DNA of 64,000 bases from Heliocidaris erythrogramma (GCA_025617745.1 CM046867.1:23877205-23941204), one strand, 5' to 3'. Numbered from the stretch's first letter, positions 54,901 to 56,308 are shown. Notes: generated by a model not told the origin, from the sequence alone. A program made the numbers and translations.

Positions 54901-56308
54901 ATCAATACCCTCCAGTACAATAATAGTAAAAATTACAAAGCACAACCAAAATATGAAACTTATCACAAAGTAATAGTAGTAGTAGTAGGCCTTGCATAAC
55001 TACACAACAATAAAGGATGGAAAGTCCATATAGGGATATCAGATTTAAGATTTATGATTTAAAAAGATGGGTTTTAAGCATAACTTTAAAAGTATTAACA
55101 GAACTAGCATTGCGAATTTGAAAGGGGAGATTGTTCCAAAGAAATGAAGCTGCATAGGAAAAAGAACATTGACCATACTGTTTATAGGAAGTATGAGATC
55201 GAGAAAGGAGAGATTGAGAAGCAGATCGCAAAGTCCGGACAGGTTTATATCGAGGAAGGAGTGCAGAAAGATATGAAGGAGCAAAACCATGATAAGACTT
55301 AAAAGCAAGAAGGAGAATTTTATAGGTAATACGAGAAGTGATGGGAAGCCAGTGGAGTTTTTGAAGAACAGGGGTAATGTTAGAAGAATGAGGAATGCAG
55401 GAAACAAGATGAGCTGCTGTGTTCTGGAGACGCTGGAGCTTTGAGATCATTTTTGCAGGTAGACCAAAGAGAAGAAAATTGCAGCTGTCTAGCCGAGTTG
55501 TGACAAAAGCGTGAATAAGACGATGGGCTGTATTCTGGTCAAGAAACCTACGAATTTTGCTTATTTTTCTAATAGCTACAAAAGCAGATTTACAAATTGC
55601 ATCAACGTTTTGAGACATAGTTGGAATCTTCTGCTATGTTGAGAATACAAAGTTTTGGTTAACCATGTTAGGAATATTGAAAAGTCATTTCCACAGAACA
55701 ATTTAACTTTGTAAACCTCTCCATAAGTCTCATGGCATTACTCTCAGATGTACAAATTAAGATCCTGAAATGTCACAGCTATCTGTATGGGAATTCCCTT
55801 TGAGTTTTGAGATTCTGTTATTGTTGTTGTTGTTAACCCACAGGGAAATGTTTTCAACTGCAACTTCTCTTTCTTCAAGTGGCTGAAACTAGCTAGTCTA
55901 AAATTATTACGAGTTCCAGAGATTGAATGTGGTGTAGATAGAGAGCTCTCATATTCTGGTAACCAATATCTATGATGAAAGTAAAATGAAAGTGAAAACA
56001 AAACTTCTGAAATATACAGATCTATTAATTGAAAAGTTTCTTGTTTTTTGTGAAAGTTATGATGACATTGAACTGAATGATATTTTAGAAATGTACATTT
56101 AAACATTCTTATTTTCTCTGTTGTTTCTGAATTGCAGCAAGAGAGTTTGGCCAATGCTGCAGGATCCTCACCAACCAGGGGACCCAATCCTCTCATTCCA
56201 TCCAGGCTCCTGGCTCCACATGTTACCAAGCTCCCTCTGCCAGAGGATTACAGTCTTCAGGAGCTACGTCAGCTCACAAGGAGCTATACGCAGGAGCTCA
56301 CGGCCTGA
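1583..56308 (+). CDS. NUP98: NUP98-NUP96 nucleoporin precursor gene, 5' end outside window
   Basis: Spliced coding region of 19 exons: 1583-1733, 5897-6097, 8862-8937, 9405-9507, 10146-10220, 10354-10413, 12403-12513, 21350-21471, 22240-22338, 27418-27863, 28344-28483, 30848-31060, 34058-34298, 39295-40848, 43280-43535, 43893-44305, 44805-44923, 54558-54740, 56138-56308. Every junction has AG/GT borders, phases chain without conflict, and the total (4,734 nt) is an exact multiple of three ending in TGA. Domain order in this 1,577-residue fragment: FG repeats (1-142), linker with [11 protein letters not shown] and KKLVIKNK motifs (143-299), acidic/proline-rich linker (300-450), peptidase S59 autoproteolytic domain (about 455-575) with HF/S cleavage after residue 570, then Nup96 (571-1577). 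Known for the family: the precursor self-cleaves, Nup98 works in transport and mRNA export, and Nup96 is a Y-complex scaffold subunit. The vertebrate precursor is about 1,800 residues, so roughly the first 250-300 residues lie upstream. Single-frame continuity argues for a functional gene. Confidence 0.96.
1785..3016 (+). mobile_element. TTAA-flanked THAP-encoding DNA transposon remnant (Kolobok-like)
   Basis: Terminal inverted repeats starting AAGAAGACACCACTG and agreeing over about 24 bp with one mismatch lie at 1785 and, inverted, up to 3016. Both are flanked by TTAA (1781-1784 and 3017-3020), giving a 1,232-bp element. Inside is a THAP-domain remnant at about 2056-2411. TTAA targets with a THAP protein are features of the Kolobok superfamily; that assignment is inference. 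No catalytic transposase domain remains, so it is non-autonomous or decayed. Confidence 0.8.
2056..2411 (+). pseudogene. THAP-domain remnant inside the 1785-3016 element
   Basis: One frame reads from CKNAVVP through [21 protein letters not shown] and [14 protein letters not shown] to [10 protein letters not shown] before a stop. The zinc-binding C-x2-H (CEDH), the conserved Trp and the AVPTIF-type motif are the signature of THAP DNA-binding domains. The N-terminal part is damaged: a TGA stop interrupts the stretch between the first cysteines and the basic region. In THAP transposons this domain binds the element's own ends. Confidence 0.75.
3021..5896. other. NUP98 intron, remainder; small repeats only
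   Basis: AT-rich intron. About 3836 opens with ACCTGCCAACTCC, an end also seen near 13938 and related to the element at 34687. About 5270-5610 is a worn copy of repeat family A (aggtcaaag, aaaggtcataaaggtca, ending ggcggaggcata). At 5681-5728 a G-run sits in a short hairpin flanked by tactg/cagta. The open frames here have no recognisable protein features. Confidence 0.6.
5897..6097 (+). CDS. NUP98: NUP98 exon (window exon 2), FG repeats
   Basis: Residues 51-117. Repeats GFG, SLFGS, GFGTSG, TFGG, SLFGG and AFG are visible. The acceptor could be TGTAAG (start 5897) or nine bases later ACAACAG (start 5906); both keep frame, so a three-residue alternative acceptor is possible. The donor is CAG/GTAATT. 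Other open frames here are not the real one: only this frame carries FG motifs and matches the neighbouring phases. Confidence 0.92.
6146..6186. repeat. T-run followed by G-run
   Basis: About 24 T followed by CGT and about 14 G. Simple sequence in the intron just upstream of an L1-like fragment; such tracts are prone to assembly and sequencing error. Confidence 0.9.
6280..6560 (+). pseudogene. C-terminal fragment of an L1-like retrotransposon protein
   Basis: Split over two frames: [14 protein letters not shown], then [13 protein letters not shown]. The pattern C-x2-C...H-x(3-5)-C, followed by an aromatic-rich segment, is the zinc-knuckle-like tail found at the C-terminus of L1-type reverse-transcriptase proteins in many invertebrates. 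A one-base shift separates the Cys pair from the His/Cys part. It is 5' truncated and dead. Confidence 0.55.
6920..8200. repeat. Interrupted tandem repeat, ~147-bp unit
   Basis: The segment gtgaagatgtgcaagacat recurs at about 6953 and 7100. A third partial unit, with 'tatggcaataaa..ggaaaatattgc' and 'caatgctca', recurs at 8105-8190. About 0.9 kb of other sequence (7165-8085) separates them and may be an insertion; it contains an inverted CTAGTCAACC / GGTTGACTAG pair (about 7408 and 7540). Confidence 0.6.
8201..8861. other. NUP98 intron; no gene seen
   Basis: Intron up to the exon at 8862. Short imperfect repeats of ttgcattgtac lie at about 8475-8520. No coding, RNA or clear mobile-element features. 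Confidence 0.5.
8862..8937 (+). CDS. NUP98: NUP98 exon (window exon 3), Gly-rich end of the FG region
   Basis: Residues 118-142, a Gly-rich stretch ([17 protein letters not shown]) with one FG. Borders are CCTCAG and GG/GTAAGT. It enters with two bases of a split Gly codon and leaves with two, matching exons on both sides. Confidence 0.9.
9405..9507 (+). CDS. NUP98: NUP98 exon (window exon 4), linker after FG repeats
   Basis: Residues 143-177. Gln-rich start (QVQQQLMTL) followed by [11 protein letters not shown], the conserved segment that follows the FG repeats in Nup98 proteins. Acceptor TTCCAG, donor GTG/GTTAGT; leaves in phase 0. Confidence 0.93.
9508..10145. other. NUP98 intron; nothing recognised
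   Basis: AT-rich intron with ordinary splice borders (GTTAGT at 9508, pyrimidine-rich end before 10146). The intron at 8938-9404 is likewise plain. No repeats or genes seen. Confidence 0.6.
10146..10220 (+). CDS. NUP98: NUP98 exon (window exon 5), linker
   Basis: Residues 178-202, beginning [11 protein letters not shown] and ending SPSHYK, matching the conserved 'DPKKKEE...THYKL' part of animal Nup98. Exactly 25 codons with AAG/GTAAGT donor. Confidence 0.94.
10354..10413 (+). CDS. NUP98: NUP98 exon (window exon 6), linker
   Basis: Residues 203-222 ([12 protein letters not shown]...), 20 codons, basic. Matches the 'RPATRVRPK' linker of the family in position and character. Acceptor TACAG, donor AAG/GTAAGG. 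Confidence 0.93.
10630..11066. repeat. Repeat family B' with TGTATCCCCC termini
   Basis: Begins ttgtatcccccgaa and contains the exact inverted match ttcgggggatacat near 11023-11035. The interior has gtgagcactctactggctgcag and a second copy (gtgagcactctaccggctgcag) about 160 bp apart, so it holds a short tandem array between inverted ends. Same architecture as family B at 41876-43120. Confidence 0.7.
11160..11250. repeat. GACCGA-type hexamer repeat
   Basis: Imperfect tandem cgagaccgagaccaagaccg units. The rest of the 10414-12402 intron (to the exon at 12403) is AT-rich; the minus-strand open frames at 11725-12217 show no family features. Confidence 0.6.
12403..12513 (+). CDS. NUP98: NUP98 exon (window exon 7), conserved LFDGL...KKLVIKN block
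   Basis: Residues 223-259. Contains [11 protein letters not shown] and [12 protein letters not shown], one of the most conserved Nup98 linker blocks. 37 whole codons; acceptor TTCCAG, donor GAC/GTAAGT. The intron that follows is about 8.8 kb. Confidence 0.95.
12514..14392. other. NUP98 intron: worn family A copy, otherwise no feature
   Basis: About 13090-13681 is a degraded copy of repeat family A (gtaggtcaaaggtgatagg, ggcggaggcata, ending attcatctag). At 13938 an ACCTGCCAACTC end appears, as at 3836. Minus-strand sequence at about 13710-13930 could be another worn LINE fragment, but I cannot support it with a motif. Confidence 0.5.
14661..17389 (+). pseudogene. piggyBac-family transposase, frameshifted
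   Basis: N-terminus [11 protein letters not shown] with an acidic, Ser-rich region, then an Arg/Gly-rich stretch in a shifted frame. An intron-like gap (15068-15881, CAG/GTACCT to TTGCAG) restores frame into [11 protein letters not shown]. Further shifts lie near 15940 and 16165. From about 16300 the frame is clean to the stop at 17387-17389. The catalytic Asp triad is intact: GAT 16328 (PDESM), GAT 16616 (YCDNFYTS) and GAC 16949 (GGVDKSDQ). A C-terminal Cys-rich zinc domain spans about 17246-17370. Family members cut and paste at TTAA. With about three frameshifts the copy looks inactive, though its 3' half is well kept. Confidence 0.88.
15068..15881 (+). other. Probable intron within the piggyBac transposase pseudogene
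   Basis: Borders CAG/GTACCT and CCATTGCAG/GCAC. Removing it joins an upstream PAFT to GTPGPTGNF in frame, as expected for piggyBac proteins. The interior is AT-rich without features. The alternative is a later insertion of 814 bp, but no inverted ends or target duplication are seen. Confidence 0.6.
17628..17826. repeat. ~87-bp tandem repeat downstream of piggyBac transposase
   Basis: gcagaaagccactgc recurs at 17631, 17717 and 17805 with similar sequence between (tttttcttgaccaaa...tttatat). Lies in the 3' part of the element. Confidence 0.8.
17827..19483. other. NUP98 intron: purine-rich tracts and a short hairpin
   Basis: 17920-17990 is a T-run and G-rich tract; 18120-18200 is GA-rich. 18690-18755 is a hairpin: tggcttcgtgaatgta pairs with tacatcacgaagcca around an A-run, likely a small foldback element. 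No coding features supported; plus-strand open frames near 19000-19290 have no family match. Confidence 0.5.
19484..20690 (-). pseudogene. L1-like non-LTR retrotransposon, reverse transcriptase fragment
   Basis: Read on the minus strand over several frames: [10 protein letters not shown] and [10 protein letters not shown] (fingers), [31 protein letters not shown] (first catalytic Asp block, about 20205), [24 protein letters not shown] (second catalytic block), then the thumb with LNKDKS and [10 protein letters not shown]. The order is that of L1-clade reverse transcriptases. Frameshifts and stops break it into pieces; no endonuclease or 3' tail is visible. It is dead. Confidence 0.85.
20691..21349. 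other. NUP98 intron; nothing recognised
   Basis: AT-rich sequence between the L1-like fragment and the exon at 21350. Open frames are short and featureless. Confidence 0.5.
21350..21471 (+). CDS. NUP98: NUP98 exon (window exon 8), linker
   Basis: Residues 260-299 ([11 protein letters not shown] ... LRLTPEKV). Acceptor TTTGCAG. I chose donor GTAAGC over an overlapping GTGTAA two bases earlier because it restores frame with the next exon. Low conservation is expected here. Confidence 0.9.
21516..21583. repeat. 68-bp near-perfect palindrome
   Basis: Arms of 28 bp (AAGGCCCTGTCTTATAAAGA... and its inverted copy) agree with a single C/T difference around a 12-bp core that is itself palindromic (AATTCGAATT). 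Likely a minimal foldback or MITE relic; its start resembles that of the element at 38981. Confidence 0.9.
22240..22338 (+). CDS. NUP98: NUP98 exon (window exon 9), linker
   Basis: Residues 300-332 ([19 protein letters not shown]...). Acceptor CATACAG, donor GAG/GTACGA. Enters with one base and leaves with two of split codons, both consistent with neighbours. Confidence 0.9.
22480..22515. repeat. 18-bp direct repeat
   Basis: The unit acatgacatgtacagtt occurs about two and a half times in tandem, just after the window exon 9 donor region. Minor simple repeat. Confidence 0.8.
23184..24569. mobile_element. TA-flanked non-autonomous DNA element, CCGTATT ends (copy 1)
   Basis: Ends CCGTATTCGCCGG and, inverted, CCGTAATTCACCGG, each flanked by TA (23182-23183 and 24570-24571). 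Removing it rejoins the host repeat as ...cattaaaTAtgcaaaaatc, exactly as in neighbouring monomers. A second, shorter copy is at 57481-58588. It encodes no transposase; TA targets suggest a Tc1/mariner-type source (inference). Confidence 0.82.
24616..24744. mobile_element. 129-bp hairpin element with 11-bp target duplication
   Basis: Flanked by AACTTTTGTAG at 24605-24615 and 24745-24755. Inside, 34-bp arms (24644-24677 and 24696-24729, start GGCATATTACTC) pair with one mismatch around an 18-nt loop. Removing one duplication plus the insert restores the host repeat. The fold could resemble a small-RNA precursor, but the duplication points to an insertion. Confidence 0.82.
25027..26898 (-). mobile_element. 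5'-truncated non-LTR retrotransposon (CR1/Rex-like), minus strand
   Basis: Inserted in repeat family C. AAAGGT flanks both sides (25021-25026 and 26899-26904), though this hexamer also belongs to the host repeat. The 3' end has a CAAA-rich tail (aacaaagcaaacaaaa on the minus strand). The host sequence is recovered on each side. It carries the RT pseudogene described separately. Confidence 0.75.
25625..26898 (-). pseudogene. Reverse transcriptase of the 25027-26898 LINE
   Basis: A frame open to about 25760 contains [31 protein letters not shown] (first catalytic Asp), [30 protein letters not shown] (catalytic DD), [18 protein letters not shown] and the thumb region [13 protein letters not shown]. 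After a frameshift near 25790 another frame gives the family's usual C-terminus ([25 protein letters not shown]) with the expected Trp codon changed to a stop. The N-terminal endonuclease is absent. Inactive. Confidence 0.88.
27418..27863 (+). CDS. NUP98: NUP98 exon (window exon 10), linker and start of autoproteolytic domain
   Basis: Residues 333-481. The first two thirds are a Pro/Ser-rich linker. Then [21 protein letters not shown] opens the S59 autoproteolytic domain, followed by [20 protein letters not shown] and LNLDEI, all typical of the fold. Acceptor TCCACAG, donor TCG/GTAAGT. Confidence 0.96.
27864..28343. other. NUP98 intron; CAT/TCA-rich stretch
   Basis: 27935-28015 is an imperfect TCA/ATG trinucleotide-rich stretch. 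Nothing else is recognised between these two autoproteolytic-domain exons. Confidence 0.6.
28344..28483 (+). CDS. NUP98: NUP98 exon (window exon 11), middle of autoproteolytic domain
   Basis: Residues 482-528: [14 protein letters not shown], then [17 protein letters not shown], as in the S59 family ('GxGLNxxAxVTLxxxWP'). Acceptor GTACAG, donor AAG/GTACAC. A decayed second copy of this exon sits about 0.7 kb downstream. Confidence 0.96.
28577..29031. mobile_element. piggyBac-like MITE, 455 bp
   Basis: TTAA (28573-28576 and 29032-29035) flanks perfect 17-bp inverted ends CCCTAAAAAGACTGGGG. TTAA targets and CCC-start ends are piggyBac traits. No coding capacity. It sits between NUP98 exon 11 and that exon's decayed copy. 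Confidence 0.88.
29045..29158 (+). pseudogene. Decayed duplicate of NUP98 autoproteolytic exon (28344-28483)
   Basis: Aligns along about 114 bp with the 3' four fifths of exon 11: CCAGATGACACC, GTTGGTACA, AAGAAAGCTGAA, CAGACCTGGCC and AAATCAAG are shared. One added A (ctcAAAcaag versus ctcaacaag) shifts frame into a TGA, the 5' end and acceptor are lost, and the expected donor reads TTAGGG. Similarity continues into the downstream intron (gttccaaaatgaggag versus gtccaaagaggag), so this was a segmental DNA duplication, not retroposition. Confidence 0.85.
29159..29812. other. NUP98 intron; isolated TTAACCCTTTGAG end
   Basis: AT-rich intron. At 29684 TTAACCCTTTGAGTGCG resembles one end of a piggyBac-type element, but no inverted partner follows, so at most a truncated element. 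Confidence 0.45.
29813..30196. repeat. Repeat family D with tgtctcacccac / gtgggcgagaca ends
   Basis: Opens gtctcacccaccggaggtgaaggcgagac, followed by a gtccgtcc run, and closes with tgtgggcgagacac, giving roughly 14-bp imperfect inverted ends. The interior includes aaggtcaaaggtcatttcaggtca. Confidence 0.65.
30315..30385 (-). tRNA. tRNA-Thr-like gene or pseudogene (anticodon TGT), copy 1
   Basis: A 71-nt minus-strand cloverleaf: acceptor GCCCGGA/TCGGGGC with one G-G mismatch, D arm GCTC-GAGC, T arm CCGGG-TTCGAAT-CCCGG perfect. Anticodon arm CTGGT-CATGTAA-TCCAG has a T-T mismatch and A in place of the universal U33, with TGT in the anticodon position. The internal promoter boxes are intact and TTTT follows at the 3' side. 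The odd loop favours a pseudogene or a tRNA-derived repeat head. Confidence 0.6.
30623..30693 (-). tRNA. tRNA-Thr-like gene or pseudogene (anticodon TGT), copy 2
   Basis: Same as the copy 308 bp upstream, except for acceptor GCCTGGA (a weaker pair) and TTGATAG in the D loop. It carries the same A at position 33. More decayed than copy 1. Confidence 0.55.
30848..31060 (+). CDS. NUP98: NUP98/NUP96 exon (window exon 12) with HF/S self-cleavage site
   Basis: Residues 529-599. Carries the end of the autoproteolytic domain ([22 protein letters not shown]). The His-Phe-Ser triad is at 30968-30976; cleavage in the family is between Phe (residue 570 here) and Ser (571), so Nup98 ends and Nup96 starts inside this exon. 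The acidic and Gln-rich stretch after KYG is the start of Nup96. Confidence 0.97.
31299..31933. mobile_element. Long-inverted-repeat (foldback) element
   Basis: The two sides are imperfect inverted copies over roughly 200 bp: tttgttattcaaacat, atgtttcatagattttt, gctccacc and ctccagatcttatt appear on the left and inverted on the right (31740-31925). No coding capacity. Its right end abuts the TTAA of the next element. Confidence 0.75.
31937..32551. mobile_element. piggyBac-like MITE, 615 bp
   Basis: Flanked by TTAA at 31933-31936 and 32552-32555, with inverted ends CCCTAACGGCCGGG and CCCTAGAAGGGCC. Same class as the element at 28577 but a different family. AT-rich interior; no coding frame. 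Confidence 0.78.
32556..34057. other. NUP96 intron; no gene recognised
   Basis: At 32822-32915 gcggatttccgc and acggatttccgcgc form short palindromes. Elsewhere unique AT-rich sequence; open frames on either strand show no motif. Confidence 0.5.
34058..34298 (+). CDS. NUP98: NUP96 exon (window exon 13), N-terminal unstructured region
   Basis: Residues 600-679, charged and Pro-rich, ending in a region comparable to the 'EEFDL' acidic segment near the start of Nup96. Acceptor CCCTAG, donor AAG/GTAAGC. There is no catalytic content; this part of Nup96 is known to be flexible. Confidence 0.9.
34687..35356. mobile_element. 670-bp DNA element with CAG...CTG ends
   Basis: Inverted ends CAGACCTGCCAACC and CAGAGCTGCCAACC; TCACAG duplicated at 34681-34686 and 35357-35362. 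Removing the insert plus one duplication restores '...ggtcacagaggtcatt' of the host repeat. CAG-start ends recall hAT elements, whose duplications are usually 8 bp, so class is uncertain. No transposase. Confidence 0.78.
35860..36440. repeat. Imperfect inverted repeat inside the THAP element
   Basis: About 45 bp near 35877-35925 (gtgacgacacaccatgg, gtctaagcagacgatgtcc) reappears inverted at 36393-36440 (ggacgtcgtctgcttaagcag, gtgtgacgacatc). Each arm is also partly self-complementary. Either a nested small element or an internal structure of the host transposon. Confidence 0.65.
36899..36927. repeat. Homopolymer G run, about 29 bases
   Basis: Uninterrupted G tract after CCTCCC. Its exact length is unreliable in assemblies. 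Confidence 0.9.
37620..37929 (-). pseudogene. THAP domain of the 35401-38234 element, frameshifted
   Basis: Starts at an ATG (37927-37929 complement): [32 protein letters not shown], giving C-x4-C and the conserved Pro and Trp. After a one-base shift near 37800 comes [13 protein letters not shown] (C-x2-H). After another shift comes [10 protein letters not shown], equivalent to the AVPTIF motif. All C2CH ligands and the closing motif can be located, so decay is recent relative to the 1785-3016 copy. Role in the family: DNA binding at transposon ends. Confidence 0.82.
38981..39126. mobile_element. 146-bp MITE
   Basis: Ends gagcctcgtttcataaaac and, inverted, agggcctgtttcataaaac; the match runs about 28 bp (to ttatca). 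No coding. Resembles the palindrome at 21516 at its outer bases. Confidence 0.8.
39295..40848 (+). CDS. NUP98: NUP96 large exon (window exon 14), first half of helical scaffold
   Basis: Residues 680-1197 in one 1,554-nt exon. Recognisable Nup96 blocks: [68 protein letters not shown], then the alpha-helical ACE1-type scaffold with [12 protein letters not shown] and [14 protein letters not shown]. The last blocks are hallmarks of the family. The exon shows far higher GC and codon bias than its introns. Acceptor CACCCAG, donor TTG/GTGAGT. Confidence 0.97.
40896..41785. repeat. Repeat family A, uninterrupted copy
   Basis: Complete form: tatgcctccgctcacc...ggaggcatt at the start, ggcggaggcatata...gcattcatctt at the end, with about four monomers between. 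The monomers contain perfect AGGTCAAAGGTCA at 41083, 41233 and 41387. Confidence 0.88.
41876..43120. repeat. Repeat family B, seven ~150-bp monomers
   Basis: Opens attgtatcccccagcag, closes gggggatacatttcg. The monomer landmark gtgatgctgcc recurs at about 42055, 42211, 42368, 42510, 42665 and 42810, with gtgcgctct and tttatagggtcaaaggtca in each. A CCG trinucleotide run lies at 41931-41950. Confidence 0.85.
43280..43535 (+). CDS. NUP98: NUP96 exon (window exon 15), scaffold
   Basis: Residues 1198-1282, containing [13 protein letters not shown] and DYRL, which match the conserved 'CFHLLKLYSDR...DYRLSW' part of Nup96. Acceptor ATTCTAG, donor CAG/GTAGGT. Confidence 0.95.
43536..43892. other. 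NUP96 intron; nothing recognised
   Basis: AT-rich intron with GTAGGT donor and a pyrimidine-rich end before TGTCTAG. Confidence 0.6.
43893..44305 (+). CDS. NUP98: NUP96 exon (window exon 16), scaffold
   Basis: Residues 1283-1420. Blocks [41 protein letters not shown] and [11 protein letters not shown] match Nup96 helices. Ends at DAIIN with donor ATG/GTAAGA. Acceptor TGTCTAG. Confidence 0.96.
44306..44804. other. NUP96 intron with a possible LINE or SINE 3' tail
   Basis: At 44388-44412 'taataataataacaata' followed by tttgatttatgaagtgcc resembles, inverted, the 3' tail of LINEs like the one at 54770-55640. At 44493 attcaaggaatttctttc is shared with 62948. No intact element. Confidence 0.4.
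44805..44923 (+). CDS. NUP98: NUP96 exon (window exon 17), scaffold
   Basis: Residues 1421-1460: [13 protein letters not shown] and [16 protein letters not shown], conserved near the Nup96 C-terminus. Acceptor TTTTTTCAG, donor CAG/GTAAGG. The following intron (9.6 kb) is filled mostly by nested mobile elements. Confidence 0.95.
45462..46665 (+). pseudogene. Tyrosine recombinase of the old DIRS copy
   Basis: Frames shift near 45835 and 46125. Recognisable: [52 protein letters not shown] (first catalytic Arg region), then [16 protein letters not shown]. The H-x-x-R box of tyrosine recombinases reads HDTC here, so the second catalytic Arg is lost, and the final Tyr region (SFLVTLGMS) has also shifted. 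It cannot be active. Confidence 0.88.
46704..46795. repeat. Internal complementary region of the old DIRS copy
   Basis: aataggtaggtatata ... tatatacctacctat, a palindromic block with gcagtaaattttgtaaaatc at its centre, equivalent to 53646-53735 in the intact copy. Confidence 0.85.
47800..47972. repeat. 5' inverted terminal repeat of the intact DIRS
   Basis: Starts aaatttactgcaataaatc and ends near ggccatcttcctctttcttg. From tatatacctacctatt inward it is the reverse complement of the 3' repeat almost without difference over about 165 bp; the outermost ~30 bases differ between the two ends. Confidence 0.92.
48390..50648 (+). CDS. DIRS Gag-like protein
   Basis: 752 codons from ATG 48390 ([13 protein letters not shown]) to TGA 50646-50648; the frame is open upstream to 48351, but the ATG at 48390 follows a splice-like ttttattgcag and starts the conserved-looking part. 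Ser/Pro-rich N-terminal half; Lys-rich stretch [15 protein letters not shown] (about residues 297-311) that could be nuclear-localising; a helical middle region ([21 protein letters not shown]); Arg/Gly-rich tail ([18 protein letters not shown]) suited to nucleic-acid binding. Assigned by position before RT, since Gag proteins of this class have little conserved sequence. The RT frame overlaps its 3' end by 86 nt. Confidence 0.8.
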   Translation: MNSEEEAAGSRRPASSEELSSKTTRPSRTPPSTAVRGGGRRAKGKLPSGVPLQSLPVSELAAPGRVALTESGLSTPKPVVSGWVASDSSGLDISNPIPRSRRPEGGAVVSRTVAFTRSDPLGETRPTTAGQPTGLVHVGLGSQTLAPGKRHMGERVLSGLSQLPADGNARANNYGRSSEQQVFSPECVTTSAPLLPLSSGPIVGSHAFSSHRAHTELSRSVHALGAFSSQPMATASSCLANMGVLDDSQGSRHERSNPFMGSERPSTEGSVRVSEEASGIRTVPIKRSKKRVSATTFVEPAKKKAKKKAKSGKALPASCPSGLADPASSSQADMFSMMRAFAQNLGWSFVPTSSTLTSVPIQGSRFESNQPFVIDSSLSETDSHVPPTPAALGAPPGEETFGVPCGDPPAEAFVSVPLSHSTRVEPDLDASSQASVPESLGQAESQSLNLCGVEAIALLSKYLPEVQSTRAEGSTSRWNFKQQASSEGIALEEVFKLEYDRIEAALLVKRSNAVRGKAFAFCSQDQDSFFKAKILSPEILEVGRRLQATNPLTSAAFRAEDRIWSNIENHVRSGMRLAVFQGLLSDLRSRAEELNVTDGDKLIIDDLLHTLFCLQWSQLSTAAASATFRRRTLALSALGVRESGIAQLLRDVPSRGPSLFGGKFATVFQREIDARKQSSDMTKQFHTSSKSTRAPVRRRPAGPASGQRSRVSRVPPPEPQPAPSRGRGSRGRGFSRGSRGKAMASQKAKPGF
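50563..52599 (+). CDS. DIRS reverse transcriptase-RNase H
   Basis: Open frame of 678 codons; no ATG at its start, so it may be reached by frameshift from the Gag frame or from an internal ATG. RT motifs in order: [34 protein letters not shown] (about 51072), [16 protein letters not shown], and YLDD at 51274-51285. RNase [13 protein letters not shown] (about 51766), [10 protein letters not shown] and [18 protein letters not shown] supply the acidic residues. The C-terminal block [16 protein letters not shown]...[15 protein letters not shown] is usual after RNase H in DIRS elements. Together these form the priming and copying enzyme. The stop TAA (52597-52599) overlaps the next gene's ATG. All catalytic residues are present. 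Confidence 0.94.
   Translation: MGEGVVAGAFREVLVVRRWLRRRPSLDFDVFPRALVQPNVVGGRLHAFLPAWEAISGDGFVLSVVRDGFFIDLCASLPGGAIRIRSPPMSALSRSHASKEIESLLEKRAIERVRDRPSLSLSPIFVIPKRSGKLRLILNLKRINKFIPPVHFRMETLASILPLIKREDYAVSIDLKDAYFHIPIHRASRDLLGFSFLSETYRFRALPFGLRPAPRVFTQVVAVLAAFLRRRGLRLFCYLDDWLLLAESRDRLLNETRLLVSLTQDLGFLINWEKSELVPTRSPVFLGAVLDIRNQLARPSRDRILTIVSAARKLLLARRVSARQWLQFLGYLASLVDVLEDCRLLMRPFQRHLLRFFRPGKDSLLVWIPIPVKIKSLLACWTSEVFLARGRSFSVPLPSISVSTDASRLGWGGHCNGSTVAGDWSHLGTLPHINVLEFMAVLLTLLHFRSRLLSRSVLILTDNVTVAAYINRQGGTRSVALNALAAQLWRWCRRMAITPVASFIPGRENLIADFLSRGRYLPSEWMLHPEVFCRIHSCLGPLEVDLFASVLNHQLPKYCSRVRDQGAWALDAFSLSWEYLQGFAFPPFQLIPQVLQKIREDRARVLVIAPFWPRRNWFPELLSLLRTQPLILPLRADLVLQPLSGILHHNPESLHLTAWPLSGNPQDSRVSLIEPRTF
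52599..53573 (+). CDS. DIRS tyrosine recombinase (integrase)
   Basis: 324 residues from the ATG in TAATG (52599-52601), which overlaps the RT stop; the frame is also open far upstream. N-terminal SAM-like part: [46 protein letters not shown]. Catalytic part: [14 protein letters not shown] (first Arg), [16 protein letters not shown] (H-x-x-R, 53391-53402) and SCYLRD with the nucleophile Tyr at 53499-53501. It joins the circular DNA copy to the genome. The same gene is decayed in the old copy at 45462-46665, where HDTR became HDTC. Confidence 0.93.
   Translation: MSSRRVSTREIYNSRLSVFFLWCKERNQTPSKAPIGSIADFLISLFDKGRSISTIRGYRSAIGAIHSGFSDGSGISNSPLLSGLIRSFFLKRPSFSKLVPSWSLPKVLEALAKPPFEPLGEASLHHLTVKTLFLVAIASGQRRSTLHALCLTPGHVRWERRGVRLIPRASFVAKNQTASSGPVEIFLCPLSDFSSVREDKVWCPVRALKWYIDKTKPYRKDDQLFLITREPFSPASLDSISRWIVEAIRAAGTVALLSDSKPRAHDTRSVSTSWALFQGVALVDILKAAYWRSPNSFISCYLRDVPAGEALFASTTLKAAVSSL
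53646..53735. repeat. Internal complementary region of the intact DIRS
   Basis: aataggtaggtatatatg...gcagtaaatttgtaaaatcagc...tatatacctacctat. The central 'gcagtaaattt|gtaaaatcagc' is the exact complement of the element's 3' end joined to its 5' end, the feature thought to template circle formation in DIRS elements. Confidence 0.92.
53796..53986. repeat. 3' inverted terminal repeat of the intact DIRS
   Basis: Reverse complement of 47800-47972 over about 165 bp (agaggaagatggccgtagc ... ataataggtaggtatata), then its own outer end tagtaaataagaaaatcagtgctgattttac. Confidence 0.92.
54558..54740 (+). CDS. NUP98: NUP96 exon (window exon 18)
   Basis: Residues 1461-1521, with [12 protein letters not shown] and [15 protein letters not shown] matching the family ('MAKRVANLLRVVL'). 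61 whole codons. Acceptor CTTCTGCAG lies only 23 bases after the end of a DIRS-derived sequence. Confidence 0.95.
54770..55640 (-). mobile_element. 5'-truncated LINE (CR1/L2/Rex-like), minus strand
   Basis: The 3' tail is ATT repeats on the minus strand (taataataataataatca, 54777-54793), preceded by a coding C-terminus at 55052-55618. It lies wholly within the last NUP96 intron. No clear target duplication. Confidence 0.75.
55052..55618 (-). pseudogene. C-terminal part of a LINE reverse-transcriptase protein
   Basis: 188 residues, open to a stop after LKTHLFKS. Blocks [67 protein letters not shown] and [15 protein letters not shown] are typical of the region downstream of the RT core in CR1/Rex-type elements. 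The RT core itself is missing. Confidence 0.85.
55641..56137. other. Last NUP96 intron, 3' part; nothing recognised
   Basis: AT-rich, with a minus-strand open frame (to 55744) lacking motifs; ends in a pyrimidine-rich tract before ATTGCAG. Confidence 0.55.
56138..56308 (+). CDS. NUP98: NUP96 terminal coding exon (window exon 19)
   Basis: Residues 1522-1577 and stop TGA at 56306-56308. Contains [18 protein letters not shown] and [13 protein letters not shown], the conserved end of Nup96 ('LLAPHIGRLPMPEDY...LTQSYLREL'). Acceptor ATTGCAG. Decayed copies of this segment follow in the 3' region. Confidence 0.96.
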   Translation, partial: QESLANAAGSSPTRGPNPLIPSRLLAPHVTKLPLPEDYSLQELRQLTRSYTQELTA